From contig CM069432.1 in NCBI GenBank assembly GCA_035610365.1, positions 229,608,532-229,672,531 of the forward strand: a stretch of DNA of 64,000 nucleotides, written 5' to 3'. Shown one piece after another: positions 12,352 to 25,680 of the stretch. Position numbers and translations under genes: made by a program. The stretch's first letter is position 1, and every line of letters begins with the position of its first letter. The notes below the pieces were generated by a model that was not told the DNA's origin, did not search any database, and worked only from the letters and a program-made list of their open reading frames with translations. This DNA comes from Aquatica leii (lineage: Eukaryota; Arthropoda; Insecta; Coleoptera; Lampyridae).

Positions 12352-15300
12352 TGCTCAACCTATTACTCAAGCAATCGTACGTAAGATTATTCGTAAGTAT
12401 GAAGTGTCGGGACATGTAAGAGATTTTCTAAAAGTTAGACGACCTTCAATTCAAGAAGATACTAAAATAAACGTGTAAACGTGTTATTAGCGATGAAAGA
12501 GAATCCTCATGTGTCTTCACGATTTGTTGCGGAAAATAATTATATTTCACAAACTTCTGTTTTAAGAAAATTGAAACGTCACAAGTGGTGTCCCCTCAAG
12601 ATAACGACGATCATATTGTACGCAATCAAATAGATTTTCTAATGATAAACTGGAGATATAGAAACTGCATAAAATCTATAAAAGCTTACCCAGGTGCGGA
12701 TGTGAACTCAAAGCACAATCCTATAATAGCAAAAATGAAAATTTGTCTCAAAAAACCAATGCAAAGGTCTAAAAATCAGCATATAGATTGCAATCGTCTT
12801 AAGGACATTACTGTTAGAGAAGAAATAATAAATGAAATTAACGAAAATCTGGTGACAGACGATATTAATCAAAACTGGAAGTCTTTTAAGAGTGCTCTAT
12901 TGACGCCCACAGAAAAACACCTGAGAAGACAAAAAAAGAGTAATAACAAAGAATGGATGACGAACGATATCTTAAACCTCATGGATGAACGAAGAAAAAA
13001 TAAAACTAACAGGAAAAGATATAAAAGTATTCAGAAGCAGATTCGTCAGAAAATTCGGGAGGCTAAAGAAGCATGGTTCACACAAAAATGTGAAGAGATC
13101 GAAAGCCTACAAAAGAAACATGATGCTTTCAATTTACACAAAAAAGTAAAAGAGCTTTCAGTACCTCCAAAAACAAGACAGATTTCGTACACGTTATTAG
13201 ATGAGAATGGAATAGTGATAGCGGATATTGAAAGTAAACTCAAGCTATGGAAAAATTATATTGAAAAACTCTTTGAGGATAATAGAACGATGAATATAAC
13301 AGAATTTGACGAAGAAGATACTGGATCTGAAATTACCTTCAGAGAAATAAAATACGCTCTTCAAAACATGAAAACTGGAAAAGCAGCCGGCCCAGATAAC
13401 TTGACGATTGAAATACTTAAACTGTTAGAAGATACCCATATCAAGCTACTAGAAGAACTATTCAACAGTATTTATAAAACAGGCATAATCCCAAAGGAAT
13501 GGCTTGTTTCCACATTTATAGCCATTCCCAAGAAAAATAAACCACGACACTGTTTCTGAAGATCATACACCACAGATTGTACTTAAAGCTGGAAGAACAC
13601 ATAGGAAACACTCAGTTTGGCTTCAGAAGGGGTTTGGGAACACGTGAAGCCCTAGTAGCTTATAATATACTTATGCAACGATGCCTCGACATGAACGAAG
13701 ATGTCTACGTCTGTTTTATTGACTACAACAAGGCGTTCGATAAAGTAAAACACGATATTCTCTTAGAGCTCCTTCGAAATAAGGAAATAGACACACGCGA
13801 TATAAGAATTATTTCTAACTTATATTTTAACCAAAAAGCGGTCATACGTGTGGATCAAAGAGTATCGGAAGAGATCGAGATCAAGAGAGGCGTAAGACAA
13901 GGGTGCATATTATCCCCGACACTCTTTAATTTTTACTCAGAACATATAATTGATAAGGCAATCACAGGTGAATCTGCTGGTATAACTGTTAATGGAATAC
14001 CGATTAATAACATTAGGTATGCCGATGATACCATTATTATGGCAGAAACATTAGAAGATTTAACTAGAATAATGAATAGAGTGGCGGTAGTTAGTGAGGA
14101 ATATGGCCTAAGTTTAAATATCAGCAAGACAAAGTTCATGATCATCTCAAAAAGAAACATTGACAACGTAAACCTCTGTATTCAAGGAGAACAAATAGAA
14201 CGAGTGGAAAGATATAGATATTTGGGTACGACGGTTAACAATAGAAATGAAAACGCACCTGAAATTCTTTCTAGAATAGAACAGGCAACAAAGATCTGAC
14301 GTTACCTCTCAAATTAAGATTGGTAAAATGCTATGTCTATTCCGTATTATTATACGGAATGGAAGCATGGACACTAAACAAGTACCTAACAAAAAGGTTA
14401 CACTCCTTCGAATTGTGGATATACAGAGGAATTCTTAAAATCCCGTGGACCGACAAAATTACAAATAAGGAAGTGCTGAGGAGAGTAAATAAAGATGAAG
14501 AAGAACTCGTCACGGATATCAAAAGTCGTAAACTTCAATATCTTGGCCACATTATACGGGGAAAGCAATACGACCTGCTAAAACTTATCATGCAAGGAAA
14601 AATTCTGGGCAAACGAAGTGTTGGACGAAGAAGAATGTCTTGGTTACGTAACCTGCGGGAATGGTACAACTGTAACTCCACCCAGCTGTTTCGGGCACAG
14701 CATCCAAAATAATAATCGCCACGATGATTTCCAAACTCCGTAGCGGAGATGGGACTTAAAGAAGAAGTGGCATCCATACAAAGTAACATTAGTACAAAAG
14801 CTGAATGAGGATGATTCTGATCGCAAACTAGTTTTGCGAAGAACTAATGAATATTTGCAATGTAGATGAAAAGCGAGCCAAGTTTTATTCAGTGACGAAA
14901 CAACTTTTCATTTAAGCAGAACTATAAATTAACAAAACTGTCGCTATTGGTCGGACCACAACCCTTATTGTATAATGGATGCCCATACACAATTTCCTAA
15001 AACAAATTAATGTTTGGGATGGAATAGTCGGTAATAGAATTATTGAACCCATTTTTATCGACGGGTCATTAACAGGTCCAAAATATTTACAACTCCTACG
15101 CGACGGTATTATTCCGAAATTGATGGTGCTTTGCTCGAATAATGAAGATCATGACATACCAAGTGGAACACTGTGGTCTCAACAGGATAGAGTTCCACCC
15201 CATTATTGTCAAAAAGTCCGCGATTACCTTAATTATATATTCCCAAACAGATGGATTGTTCGAAGAGGATTTATTGAATGGCCGGCTCGATCTCCAGATC

Positions 15301-15504
15301 TGGCCCCACTGGATTTCTTTTCGTGGGGGTTTATCAAAAATAAGGTGTATTACAATACACCAAACAGCATCTAACAATTAAGATAGAATTGAAGAAATGA
15401 GAATACTAGCACCAGAAACCTTACAAAATGTGTGCTCTGAACTTCGAGCACGATTAGCGTACTGTCAAGAAGCAAATGGTTTCCAATTTGAACATTTACT
15501 GTAA
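12352..15504 (+). pseudogene. Transposase of the IS630-type element (two halves)
   Basis: The N-terminal half (about 12352-12588) is a DNA-binding HTH region with QPITQAIVRKIIRKYEVSGH, VRRPSIQED and ISQTSVLRKLKRHKW. The C-terminal half (14771-15504) resumes in the same frame with HPYKVTLVQKLNEDDS, then FSDETTFHL (first catalytic Asp) and RYWSDHNPY. NVWDGIVGNRIIEPIFIDG and WSQQDRVPPHY follow (second Asp; the usual Gly is Arg), and SPDLAPLDFFSWG supplies the third. It ends FQFEHLL and TAA at 15502-15504. Stops after YLQCR and in the middle region show that it is dead. Removing the retrotransposon and one target-site copy restores continuity, which dates the retrotransposon as the younger insertion. 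Confidence 0.8.
12589..14764 (+). mobile_element. 5'-truncated non-LTR retrotransposon (RTE/CR1-like endonuclease-RT)
   Basis: The insertion is flanked by AAGTGG at 12583-12588 and 14765-14770, a plausible 6-bp target-site duplication. It starts inside the C-terminal part of an apurinic-like endonuclease (NQIDF, then SKHNPI where SDH is expected), so the 5' end is missing. A basic linker and the reverse transcriptase follow: MKTGKAAGPDNLTIEILK, QFGFRRGLGTREAL, CFIDYNKAFDKVKHD, GVRQGCILSP and the catalytic RYADD. The tail has KCYVYSVLLYGMEAWTLN and GKRSVGRRRMSWLRNLREW. A +1 slip near 14690 leads to SGDGT and TAA at 14757-14759, then an AAG-repeat tail. Small internal deletions near 13545 (RT motif ISLMSH lost) and 14298 make it inactive. 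The exact clade is uncertain. Confidence 0.88.
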
Positions 15505-15611
15505 TGGTTGTTTAAAACAAAATTATTATCTTCTACTTGCTTATCTTTGACCATAAAACGTGTTAGTTTAATGATTACGTCATTGAAACTTTTACCTGTT
15601 TCCCGAAATTA

Positions 15612-15894
15612 AATATGTAATATCTTCAAACTATTTAACTGAAAAGCATGTGTGTATACATTTCTAAAATCGGAATTTGATAAGCTATATAACACTGTTA
15701 CGAAAATCGGGGGTTGCTATTTAAAAAACCATTAATGACGTCATTTTTGGAAAAGATGTGGAGGTAGCAAAATTAAAGAACACTGCAAAATGTTTGTTTT
15801 AAAATAAATCAATTTGACGTGTCAAATCGTTTTATGAAAATCCTGATAGGGACCAAGATAAACCCATTATTCCATACTTTTGGCGCGCACTGTA
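15612..15894. repeat. Right terminal inverted repeat of the IS630-type element
   Basis: This is the mirror of 12002-12275 and better preserved. It ends at 15894 with a TA dinucleotide, and its terminal word TACAGTGCGCGCCAAAAG is typical of mariner/Tc1 ends. Confidence 0.85.
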
Positions 15895-17330
<1,436 letters not shown>

Positions 17331-17348
17331 TTAACAGCGATTAAACTA

Positions 17349-17684
<336 letters not shown>

Positions 17685-17837
17685 CTAATTAATAATCACG
17701 CAACTAATCTACTGTGCATCGTATTGATTAATATTTGAATGAATTAGTATTTGTCATGAACAATAATGCTTGTTTGAATGCAACATTAAATAGTTTACTG
17801 TAACAACAATGTTACCAGTGAGCAAAATAAATTATCA

Positions 17838-18263
<426 letters not shown>

Positions 18264-18322
18264 TTAAAGTGATAAATACTTGATGCCACATTACAATCCG
18301 GTTTTAATTAAATCTGCTATAC

Positions 18323-18412
18323 CTTACTGTGCCAAATTCTCTTATTACTAAAATGTAAATACAACGCGGCAACGAGTAGTCCTGCACATGCTACAACACC
18401 TTCCGCGTTCAT
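18323..18412 (-). CDS. Possible alternative mnb first exon, or a 31-aa micropeptide
   Basis: An ATG at 18412 opens a 30-codon frame: MNAEG, a hydrophobic run VVACAGLLVAALYLHF (about residues 6-21), then basic SNKRIWHSK. It is followed by AAG|GTATAG, a plausible donor. The frame ends in phase 0, exactly what exon A needs, and the implied intron is 110 bp. If spliced, it would give Minibrain a signal-anchor-like N-terminus. If not, translation stops two codons later. The hydrophobic-then-basic pattern also recalls the start of Harbinger-type transposases, so a transposon scrap is an alternative. Only phase, donor and hydrophobicity support it. Confidence 0.35.
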
Positions 18413-19954
18413 ACTTAAAGTGCAAAACGTGACTCGATCAATAATAATAAAGTAAGTCGCATTTACTAATGTTTCTGTTTCCGACTTCTTTTAAAACACT
18501 TTTCAACGTTCTCAAGTTTCGATCTAATACAAATAATTAGAAAATTAAATTTATTTATTTAACACAACACCTCATGTGCAATTTAAATAATTGCTTAAGT
18601 TATTATTACCTATAATTTATAATACGAAACGTACTTTCTTAGCAACATAAATAATTCTAATCGTCAGTAATATAACCTAGAAAATACGTCAACATCCTTT
18701 TGTTTTTTGATAAGATATACGAGGTCACTTCATGCAAATGTTACTAAGAAACTTTTTTTAATAAAAAAAACTTAATTAAACTTAATGTATATAATGTATA
18801 AAATGCGATAATAAAAAAACTATAATCAATTAATGCAAACTGTAAATTAAAAAATAAAATTTTCTACCCGTTTATGACAATGTGCCTACAACATAAGAAA
18901 AAGCCTGCATAATATTCTAGTTTAACTTACGAGATATATTCTAACAAAAATCCACTGGTACATATCTTTGATAAACCTTAAATATGAACACAAACTGTAT
19001 CAGAGATCAAAGCATATACTACTAACGATTATTCAAATAGGTGACTAATCAGTACCCATTATATAACCTCCGAAAATTTCCATTAGAAAATTTTCACACA
19101 AAACTTGGTAGGTAAAAATGTAAATTCTAAATTACCTAGACTTCTCAAAATAAACCTTCAAAATTTTGATAGGAATGAACTCAAACATTTTAATGTAGGT
19201 ATCCGATTCGTCTCTAAAGTCGATTTGTTAAAAAAGCATAAACAATTATGTTCCTATAATCTACATTAAATATAATAAAGAATTTTATAGAATTTTTTTT
19301 AAGCAGAAATCACCAAGTTTGGGCGGATATAATTATTTTGTGTTCCCCTGCACAGCTGTATTTACTTTTATTTCTACTATGATTTTTTTTGTTGGTTATG
19401 CAAAATCGAATTCGTAGGCGAATTACTTTAGCGTTAGAGCATGAATGCACATATACTTTATAACCTACGACCACTACCACTACATTGATTTAAAATGGTC
19501 CAACAAAATTAAGTTAGTTGCTTGACCATTAAATCATATTTTGTTTTTTGTGTGCATTTAAAAAAAAGTTGGAGCATAAACCGTTTTGTAGGTAATTTCA
19601 ACAATTGGTTACTTTTATATATCGACTATAAAAACTGAAATTGCACATTAAAATCGATAAAATCTCACACTGACAATTGGTCAGTATAATTAAAGCACAT
19701 TTCAAATTTGAAAACGATAATGTTGACGCTACACTAAAGAATTTATTTAATAATTAAAAAATTTCCATAGATAAACATATTTCATGTTGCGGTATGAAAA
19801 TTAGTCAAAAAATATTTAAAAAGTAGTTATGTTGCAAGTATCAAATACAAAAAGATGCTTAAAGAAGACGATGCTCTTTTAAGGGGGGAAACTCATCTAG
19901 AAAAAATTTTTTTAACAAAAAAATTTTTATTGCTTTAAACTACTGAATGATCCC
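18413..19954. other. Upstream mnb region, nothing recognised
   Basis: AT-rich DNA upstream of exon A in gene orientation. No open frame of note, no RNA gene and no clear promoter. A word CTTTTAAGGGG near 19877 is mirrored by CCCCTTAAAAG at the right end of the adjacent MITE. Confidence 0.5.
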
Positions 19955-19958
19955 TTAA

Positions 19959-20380
19959 GGGGATTCTTTCTTTATTCTACAAATCCAAATCATACTCTGA
20001 TCCGTAAAGAAATCATTCACGTCGTCAACGTAAACCAACATCTCCAGTGAAATACAGGCCAAAAAATTTGCTGTAGCTTACATGACAAAGACGGAAGATA
20101 AGAGAGACAGCATTATACGTTGCGTTTTGAGAAAATAAGGGGTATTTTCAAAGTGATATTGCCGACATAAAATGCAATGCTCCTCTTAGAGCTGATGCAG
20201 ATTTGTTAATAAAGGTTAAATGTAAGTCGCTTTTGTGACCAAGTCAAGCAATTAGCGACCTTCAGTTATACTTAGCATAAATGTGTTTTTTTCCCATTAG
20301 ATTTGGTGACTTGGTTTTGCTGTAAAGTCTATCAAAAAATGGGGATAATTTTGCCTGATTTTACATAGGAAAGAATCCCC
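19959..20380. mobile_element. piggyBac-type MITE with TTAA target duplication
   Basis: TTAA at 19955-19958 and 20381-20384 flank an inverted repeat GGGGATTCTTTC ... GAAAGAATCCCC, a perfect 12-bp match. The 422-bp interior has no meaningful open frame. The TTAA target and G/C-run termini fit piggyBac-mobilised non-autonomous elements. A decayed piggyBac transposase lies about 1 kb away (21326-22831) on the minus strand, but I cannot show that it is the source. Confidence 0.8.
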
Positions 20381-20384
20381 TTAA

Positions 20385-21325
20385 AAGCATATGGACATCC
20401 GGAACTTTTTTGCAAAGATATATTCATTTTAGTGAGTCCATGTCAGACGGCTGAAATACGCCTGTGGCGCGCTGACCGAAATTCACCTTTTTCGACACCC
20501 AGCGTTAACTATAATAGGAAGCTATATCGACTGCTGATAAGAGATCGTCTATGGCCCGGGAATAGCTGACTAAATTTGCAGCCGATTTGAGTAAGTGTAA
20601 TATACGGTTACATGAAGTTGAAACTTAAATGCTTCTAAAATTATAAGCGACTTTCGGCTTAGACCGCGTCGTAGTAAAACACCCAGACTTAGGCTTGGTC
20701 ATAGTCTCTTCTTGAGAGCCAAAACAAGAAGTAGAACTTGACCTTTGCCGTATTGTCGTTCGTGAACCCAAACAAACTGACGTTTCGCAAGACATGGCAG
20801 CTTGCATCTTCAGAGTGGTAAATGTGACACTTTTTCACATCAACATCCACAATATGAAAAACACGTAATCAAATTAAAATTCAATAGTACATTTTCATAT
20901 TGATAATAAAAAGTCAAAACATTAGTTTAAGAAAAATTAATGATTTATTACCTGCAAGAGTTGTATCAAAAATAAGTTTGTAAACGAACGTGGTTTTTCA
21001 TGTAGAGCAATTTTTTATTAATGTTTACATCATTTAGTGTCTTAAATATTAGGTATAAAATCGCAAAAAGCGCTGAAAAGTAAAGATTTCACACGATTTT
21101 GCAGATTGAGCCACTAGCCGTAAGTTATGCATGATAATTTTCTGACAACTACAAAAAAAATCAAGTTAATTCTCTAAGCAAATACCAATTACAAATAAAT
21201 CTAGTGAATGTCAGCTATCAACCTACAGACAACACACGTTTTATTAAAAAAATAGTGAAAAAAAATTCCAAATTTAAGCAGAAATTTTTCAAAAAACTGT
21301 TCGTATCAATATGATACACGATACA
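20385..21325. other. Unassigned, partly GC-richer repeat-like stretch
   Basis: The part 20430-20830 is less AT-rich than its surroundings and holds a hammerhead-like motif (separate entry) and a minus-strand open frame (20625-20807) rich in Ser/Thr/Lys that is unlikely to be a gene. The rest is AT-rich with nothing recognised. The hairpin resembles motifs seen at the ends of retroelements, so the stretch may be a decayed element. Confidence 0.4.
20779..20818 (-). ncRNA. Hammerhead-ribozyme-like core (incomplete)
   Basis: On the minus strand the order is CACT, CTGAAGA, T, GCAAG, a 9-nt loop, CTTGC, GAAAC, GTC. CTGA-N-GA and GAAAC are the conserved core words of hammerhead ribozymes, and the 5-bp helix between them (GCAAG/CTTGC) is perfect and sits where stem II should. 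I cannot find a convincing stem III and cleavage site, so self-cleavage is unproven. Penelope-like retroelements are known to carry such motifs. Confidence 0.3.
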
Positions 21326-22831
21326 TTAATGAGAACAAAAATTATAATCACTCTGTATAGAACCAAACGAAAGCGCCATTAGACATTTTGTACAGTATAC
21401 AAACGGTTGGGATTGACAGCGATTTCTTTCTTTCATCTTCCTTTCATTCGGACAGGTGATCTTTCCGTACTTCCATTTGAGGAATATCAGCAAATCAACT
21501 CCTCTTTTTCGTGCAAACCCAGACTTTCCAGATTTACATAAAGCGTCAGCGATTGCTATTTTAAAATCATTAATTGGCATATAAATATGTTTCTGCCACC
21601 TCCAGAACAGCCAACTATTTACAGCATACATATCCAGCATATGGAAAAAAATTTGCAGGTAAAATCTCTTGAACCGTATTTTGATACGATGGAATCCCAG
21701 CATAGAATCTAATAACTCCAATTTTTACCAAGAAACAAGACTCATTTTGACATCGTCTTTGACAGTAGTTTTCTCTTGGTAAGCCCTCGTATTCGGTTCA
21801 ATCGCACAGTACCAAGTAGAAGAATACAATTTTTGGTTTAATACCACTAGGGGAATACTAGTAAACCAATTGTCAAAAAAAAATATGATTGACATATTTT
21901 GCACCAAGATCAGGTATGGTGTTACTTTGAAAGCCAGCAAAACCGCAAAAATTGTAACTAAAACCGGAGATTCCGCTTAGAACAAGTACTTTGTAACTCC
22001 ATTTGTGAAGTTTTTTGAACTTGTAATGTTTTATTATTAATCTAGGTTTAGTAGATATTATCTACTCATCGACCGCAACATGTTCTTCCGTTGGAATCAA
22101 ATCGAACCTTTTTCAAATATTCTTTAACAGAGAGTTTATGTTGAACAATGGATCATGCCCTTCTCTACTTCGAGGTATAAAATTGTCATTATTGTTCAAA
22201 GGAAGAAAACGTATTATTGCTTCCCATTTGTTGGAAACCACCACTGGACGACCCAAATAAGGCGACCAGTAAGGTCTTACTCAAAGTAAGTGAATAACGG
22301 ACGTATACTACAAAAAGATTCCTATAAATTGCTCTATTTCATGTTCTGAATTTACTGGTCGATGTGAGCGTTTTTGAACACTGCATAAATTCGTTTGGGC
22401 AGTTATTTCGAATATAAATTCGTTTGTAAACAAAAACTTAAAAAATTTAAATGGAGTGTCTAAATCAATCACTTCTTGTGGCATATTTTAAAATCTTATC
22501 TCATTCGTTTTTATCATGAGGTTTTCAGTTCTGCAAACGCCCGTCTTCACGACAGTTCATTTAGAGGGATACTATCGTTGTCGCCATCAGATTCTATATC
22601 AGTTTCAGGTATTGTTATAACCTCATCTTGATCAACACCTTGATCTTTGTAGTCATTGTCGCTTTCGACAGCTATAACGAGATTTGGTTTATCACTCTTG
22701 TCTTCTGACAGATCGGAATCGTCACTTTCATTATTATCAAGTATATATCTAACGTATTTGTTGTTCCCATAGAACTTTTTTGTATCTATCTGAAAAGAAC
22801 AATATTTTTTGTATTTATTCCGGAGACGCAT
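21326..22831 (-). pseudogene. Decayed piggyBac-like transposase
   Basis: Read on the minus strand, the pieces come in piggyBac order. First is an acidic N-terminal part with repeated DSD/ESD (22831-22547). Then come SPYLGRPVVVSNKWEAIIRF, RSREGHDPLFNINSLLKNI and a TEEHVAVDE motif containing the first catalytic Asp region (about 22270-22060). FFDNWFTSIPL follows (about 21885-21850). Last is LLDSMLGFHRIKIRFKRFY, FFHMLDMYAVNSWLFW and FKIAIADALCKSGKSG (21721-21480). The C-terminal cysteine-rich domain is only hinted at (CTKC). Several frame changes and stops separate the blocks. No TTAA-flanked termini were identified for this copy. Confidence 0.82.
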
Positions 22832-24859
22832 GGTGTACTATCACAAATCTAAATGCATATTGTCCCATATATGACTGAAAGAAAATATGGGATACAGTGC
22901 TTAGTAAAATAAAAGTAATTCTAGAAACCTGCCTTCTTTTGAAAGAAGAAGATATACACTACAATACACTACAAATTGATATTTTTGATCTTATATGCAA
23001 TTTACTAATTAAAAATTAAGCGTGCAACAACTTGCATACTCTCTGATACCGAAGTTTCTCGATTAAAATCGAATATTTTCTTGCTTGAGCTAATAAACTC
23101 GGTCCCATATATGATGCATCATGCAAAGTTCGGTTTCTTACAGTTTACTTACAAAACATTATGTTTTTTATATGTATCATATATGACTCGCTATGCACTA
23201 AAGGATGAAGAAATCATTCATTGTATATGGTTACTTCGTTAGTTTTCGAGATTTTGCTTCCACGATCGTTTGCAATATTAAACTTTCACTAGCAGAAAAT
23301 TTCATTATATTTCATAGTGGTCATCCAAAAACGATGTTTTAATTGCAATGTAATGTCCATTAAGCATAACAGTTTTGAAACATCTTCAAACCAGTTTTAA
23401 AAAAATGGAGCATAAGAAAAAGTTGTAATTACAATTCAAGAGGCGATAACGTCTTCTTTTTTATTTTTTTCATTAGAGCTGATACTTTGCGCGTTTCTGA
23501 TTTCTTGAACGATGTACAAAAACCAACAGGATAAAACTTAACAAACAATTTTATTTTCTGGATGTTTACTACTTCACCAAGCCACCACCAACGATCAATG
23601 TAAACAATGCATTTAGATTAGATTTTTAAAAACACAATGGTCTTTAAGTTTATCTGTATTTATAAACTTATAACATCTAATGTTATCTTCACATGTTGAG
23701 AATGCACTTGTAATAATTTCTAGTTCTAATAAATCTTTGACATGAACCGAATCGGATTGATTGTAGATACTTGAGTCCAGTTAGGTTTCCAGAGCAGAAT
23801 GCGTACATATCATGTCGAGTGAAAATTTTCAAGTGGTCTTTATAAACTATATATATATATAAAATCAGCAGGGATATTTAAATCCAAAGTTGGATAACTT
23901 TAAAAAATAATATTATATTATATACCTATATACATATGAAATACTTAGCTGTACTTCAATGTTCACTTTCAGTTTAAAATTTTATAATATATAATATAAG
24001 GAAAAGTAATAGACAAAATACAGAAGTAATCAATTTACTACATTAAAAATGTAAGTGTTTAGGATGAATAGTTTCCGATATATGCAGAAATAAAAGCACG
24101 ATCAAAAAAAAACAAATTAAAAAAAAAGTTTAGTACTTCTTGTGTACGAGAAAAACAGTAAGAAAAATTTGTTTTTTTAATAGAGCAAACAAGTTTGAAC
24201 CACATCACATCGATTGCCCCGACAACCTGTGAAAAAGAAAAAGTTTGGAAAAAAAGAAATAACATTTACCAATGCAAATGTAATAGCAAGAAGGTATTCA
24301 GGTACAACCCGACCAAACAATAACTATATAACTTTGTAAAGCGCAATAAAAATTAACTATCAAATATCTTTGCATAACTTAGATCCTATTTCACGTTAAT
24401 CTACAAGAAAATAAAACTTTTGCTTTGAAGTCCTCGCATAAACCACCGCAAAGCAAAGCTACCTGTGTAGCATTACTGTACGCAAAGTTTCATAAAGTCA
24501 TGTTTTCCAATTAATGCAAAACAAAACACATGAGATGTGTAAATCGAATCTCAGATTAAAACATAATAATTTGAAAGACAAAAAAAATATTTGCTACAAA
24601 ATCTTTTGTCATAAAAAGCTGTAGGTCCCGATAGGATATTACCAACCCTGATACAACGAGGTTGTAATCTTTGCTTTCGACGCTGCGTACATCAATTAGA
24701 GATAGTATGTGCCAAGTGATTGGCGGAAAATACCAGTAGTTTTTATACCTAAAACGAAGCGAGATCTTTTCGTTCAATTAGTTTGACATATTTTATGCTC
24801 AATACTATTGAAAAAATAATAGATAAACATATTAAAAATAAAGCTATGAATACAGCACC
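22832..24859. other. AT-rich stretch, nothing recognised
   Basis: Contains an AT dinucleotide tract near 23849-23862 and the word CCCATATATGA twice (about 22864 and 23104), possibly worn piggyBac flanks. Open frames are short and T/A-driven. Confidence 0.5.
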
Positions 24860-25680
24860 AATACATCGACACTAACATGCTGACCAAACAGGACAATCGT
24901 GTGAACTGATCATACATGGGTTCACACACAGAATTGAAAGTTCTTTAAGCAACCAAGAGATTATACTGAGAACTTTCTGAAACATAAAAGAAACGCCTCT
25001 TTTGACTCCATTTGGTAGGATGTCCAAAATCGATGAGTTTTTCGATGCGTAGAAAAATAGATCAAATCTGCAATAGCTAAGAGAAAAATTACAAACTCGC
25101 TGGGCAAAGTAACCAGAGGTAGTTGCTAGACAATCTTGGAGGAGTTGTTTCAACCTCATACAAAAAACCTTAAAAATAGTGAAAAACTGGTATACGTAAG
25201 AAGGGCTAACCCTGTCAAGACAACAACAGTAGTCCTTACAAAGAGAAGAAAAAGACTTCAACTGAGCAATAAGGTTCAATATTTGGGAGTCACTTTAAAT
25301 ACTAAATTAACCCTAAAGAAAACAATCAACTAGAGCATTTTGGGCCTGTAGGAAGCTGATAAGTTAAACATGGGGACTAAAACCGGATATGATTCTTTGG
25401 ATAATCTCTAAAGTAATCGTTCCCATAGTCACATATAGATTTCTGGATCTGATGGCATAAATCAAAAAAGAGAATCCATAAGAATACTCGGCAAGTTACC
25501 AAAGACTTGCGTATCTAGGAATCACAGGCACAACGACGTCTACTGCAGCAATAAAAACTTTACTATGCTAACTGTCGAACTTTAAAAGACAATCCAGAAT
25601 GTAAGATGTGAAGAGAAAAAGAAGACACAACTTTTCACATACTATGCGAATATGCGGAAAGTAATAGGAAATAAGCCCAT
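24860..25680 (+). pseudogene. Decayed non-LTR retrotransposon, RT to RNase H/Cys-rich tail
   Basis: In shifting plus frames I read HADQTGQSCELIIHGFTHRI and SLSNQEIIL (normally the HAYQxGKS... region of the RT), then a damaged catalytic segment. NPVKTTTVVLTKRRK and NKVQYLGVTLNTKLT follow at 25210-25320, the hydrophobic block after the RT active site. FWACRKL comes next, and finally NPECKMCREKEDTTFHILCE, the Cys/His-rich C-terminus seen in Jockey/R1/LOA-type elements. Many stops and deletions; no catalytic YADD was found. The longer minus-strand open frame across it is a shadow. Confidence 0.7.

Larger units (their letters stand above)
12002..15894 (+). mobile_element. IS630/mariner-type transposon with long TIRs, split by a retrotransposon
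   Basis: The right end is TACAGTGCGCGCCAAAAGT read inward, with TA at 15893-15894. The left end starts with a degenerate TA at about 12002. Both ends share GGTTTATCTTGGTCCCTATC-like sequence, GACACGTCAAATT, TTATTTTAAAACAAACATTT and TATACACACATGCT in mirror orientation over about 270 bp. The element encodes one transposase, interrupted by a 2.2-kb non-LTR insertion; without it the element would be about 1.7 kb. TA flanks and DDE motifs fit the Tc1/mariner/IS630 superfamily. It is defective: there are stops in the transposase and the left terminus is eroded. Confidence 0.85.

Noticed and set aside
24872..25279. 135-codon minus-strand ORF
   Set aside because: It is antisense to a recognisable non-LTR reverse transcriptase relic on the plus strand.
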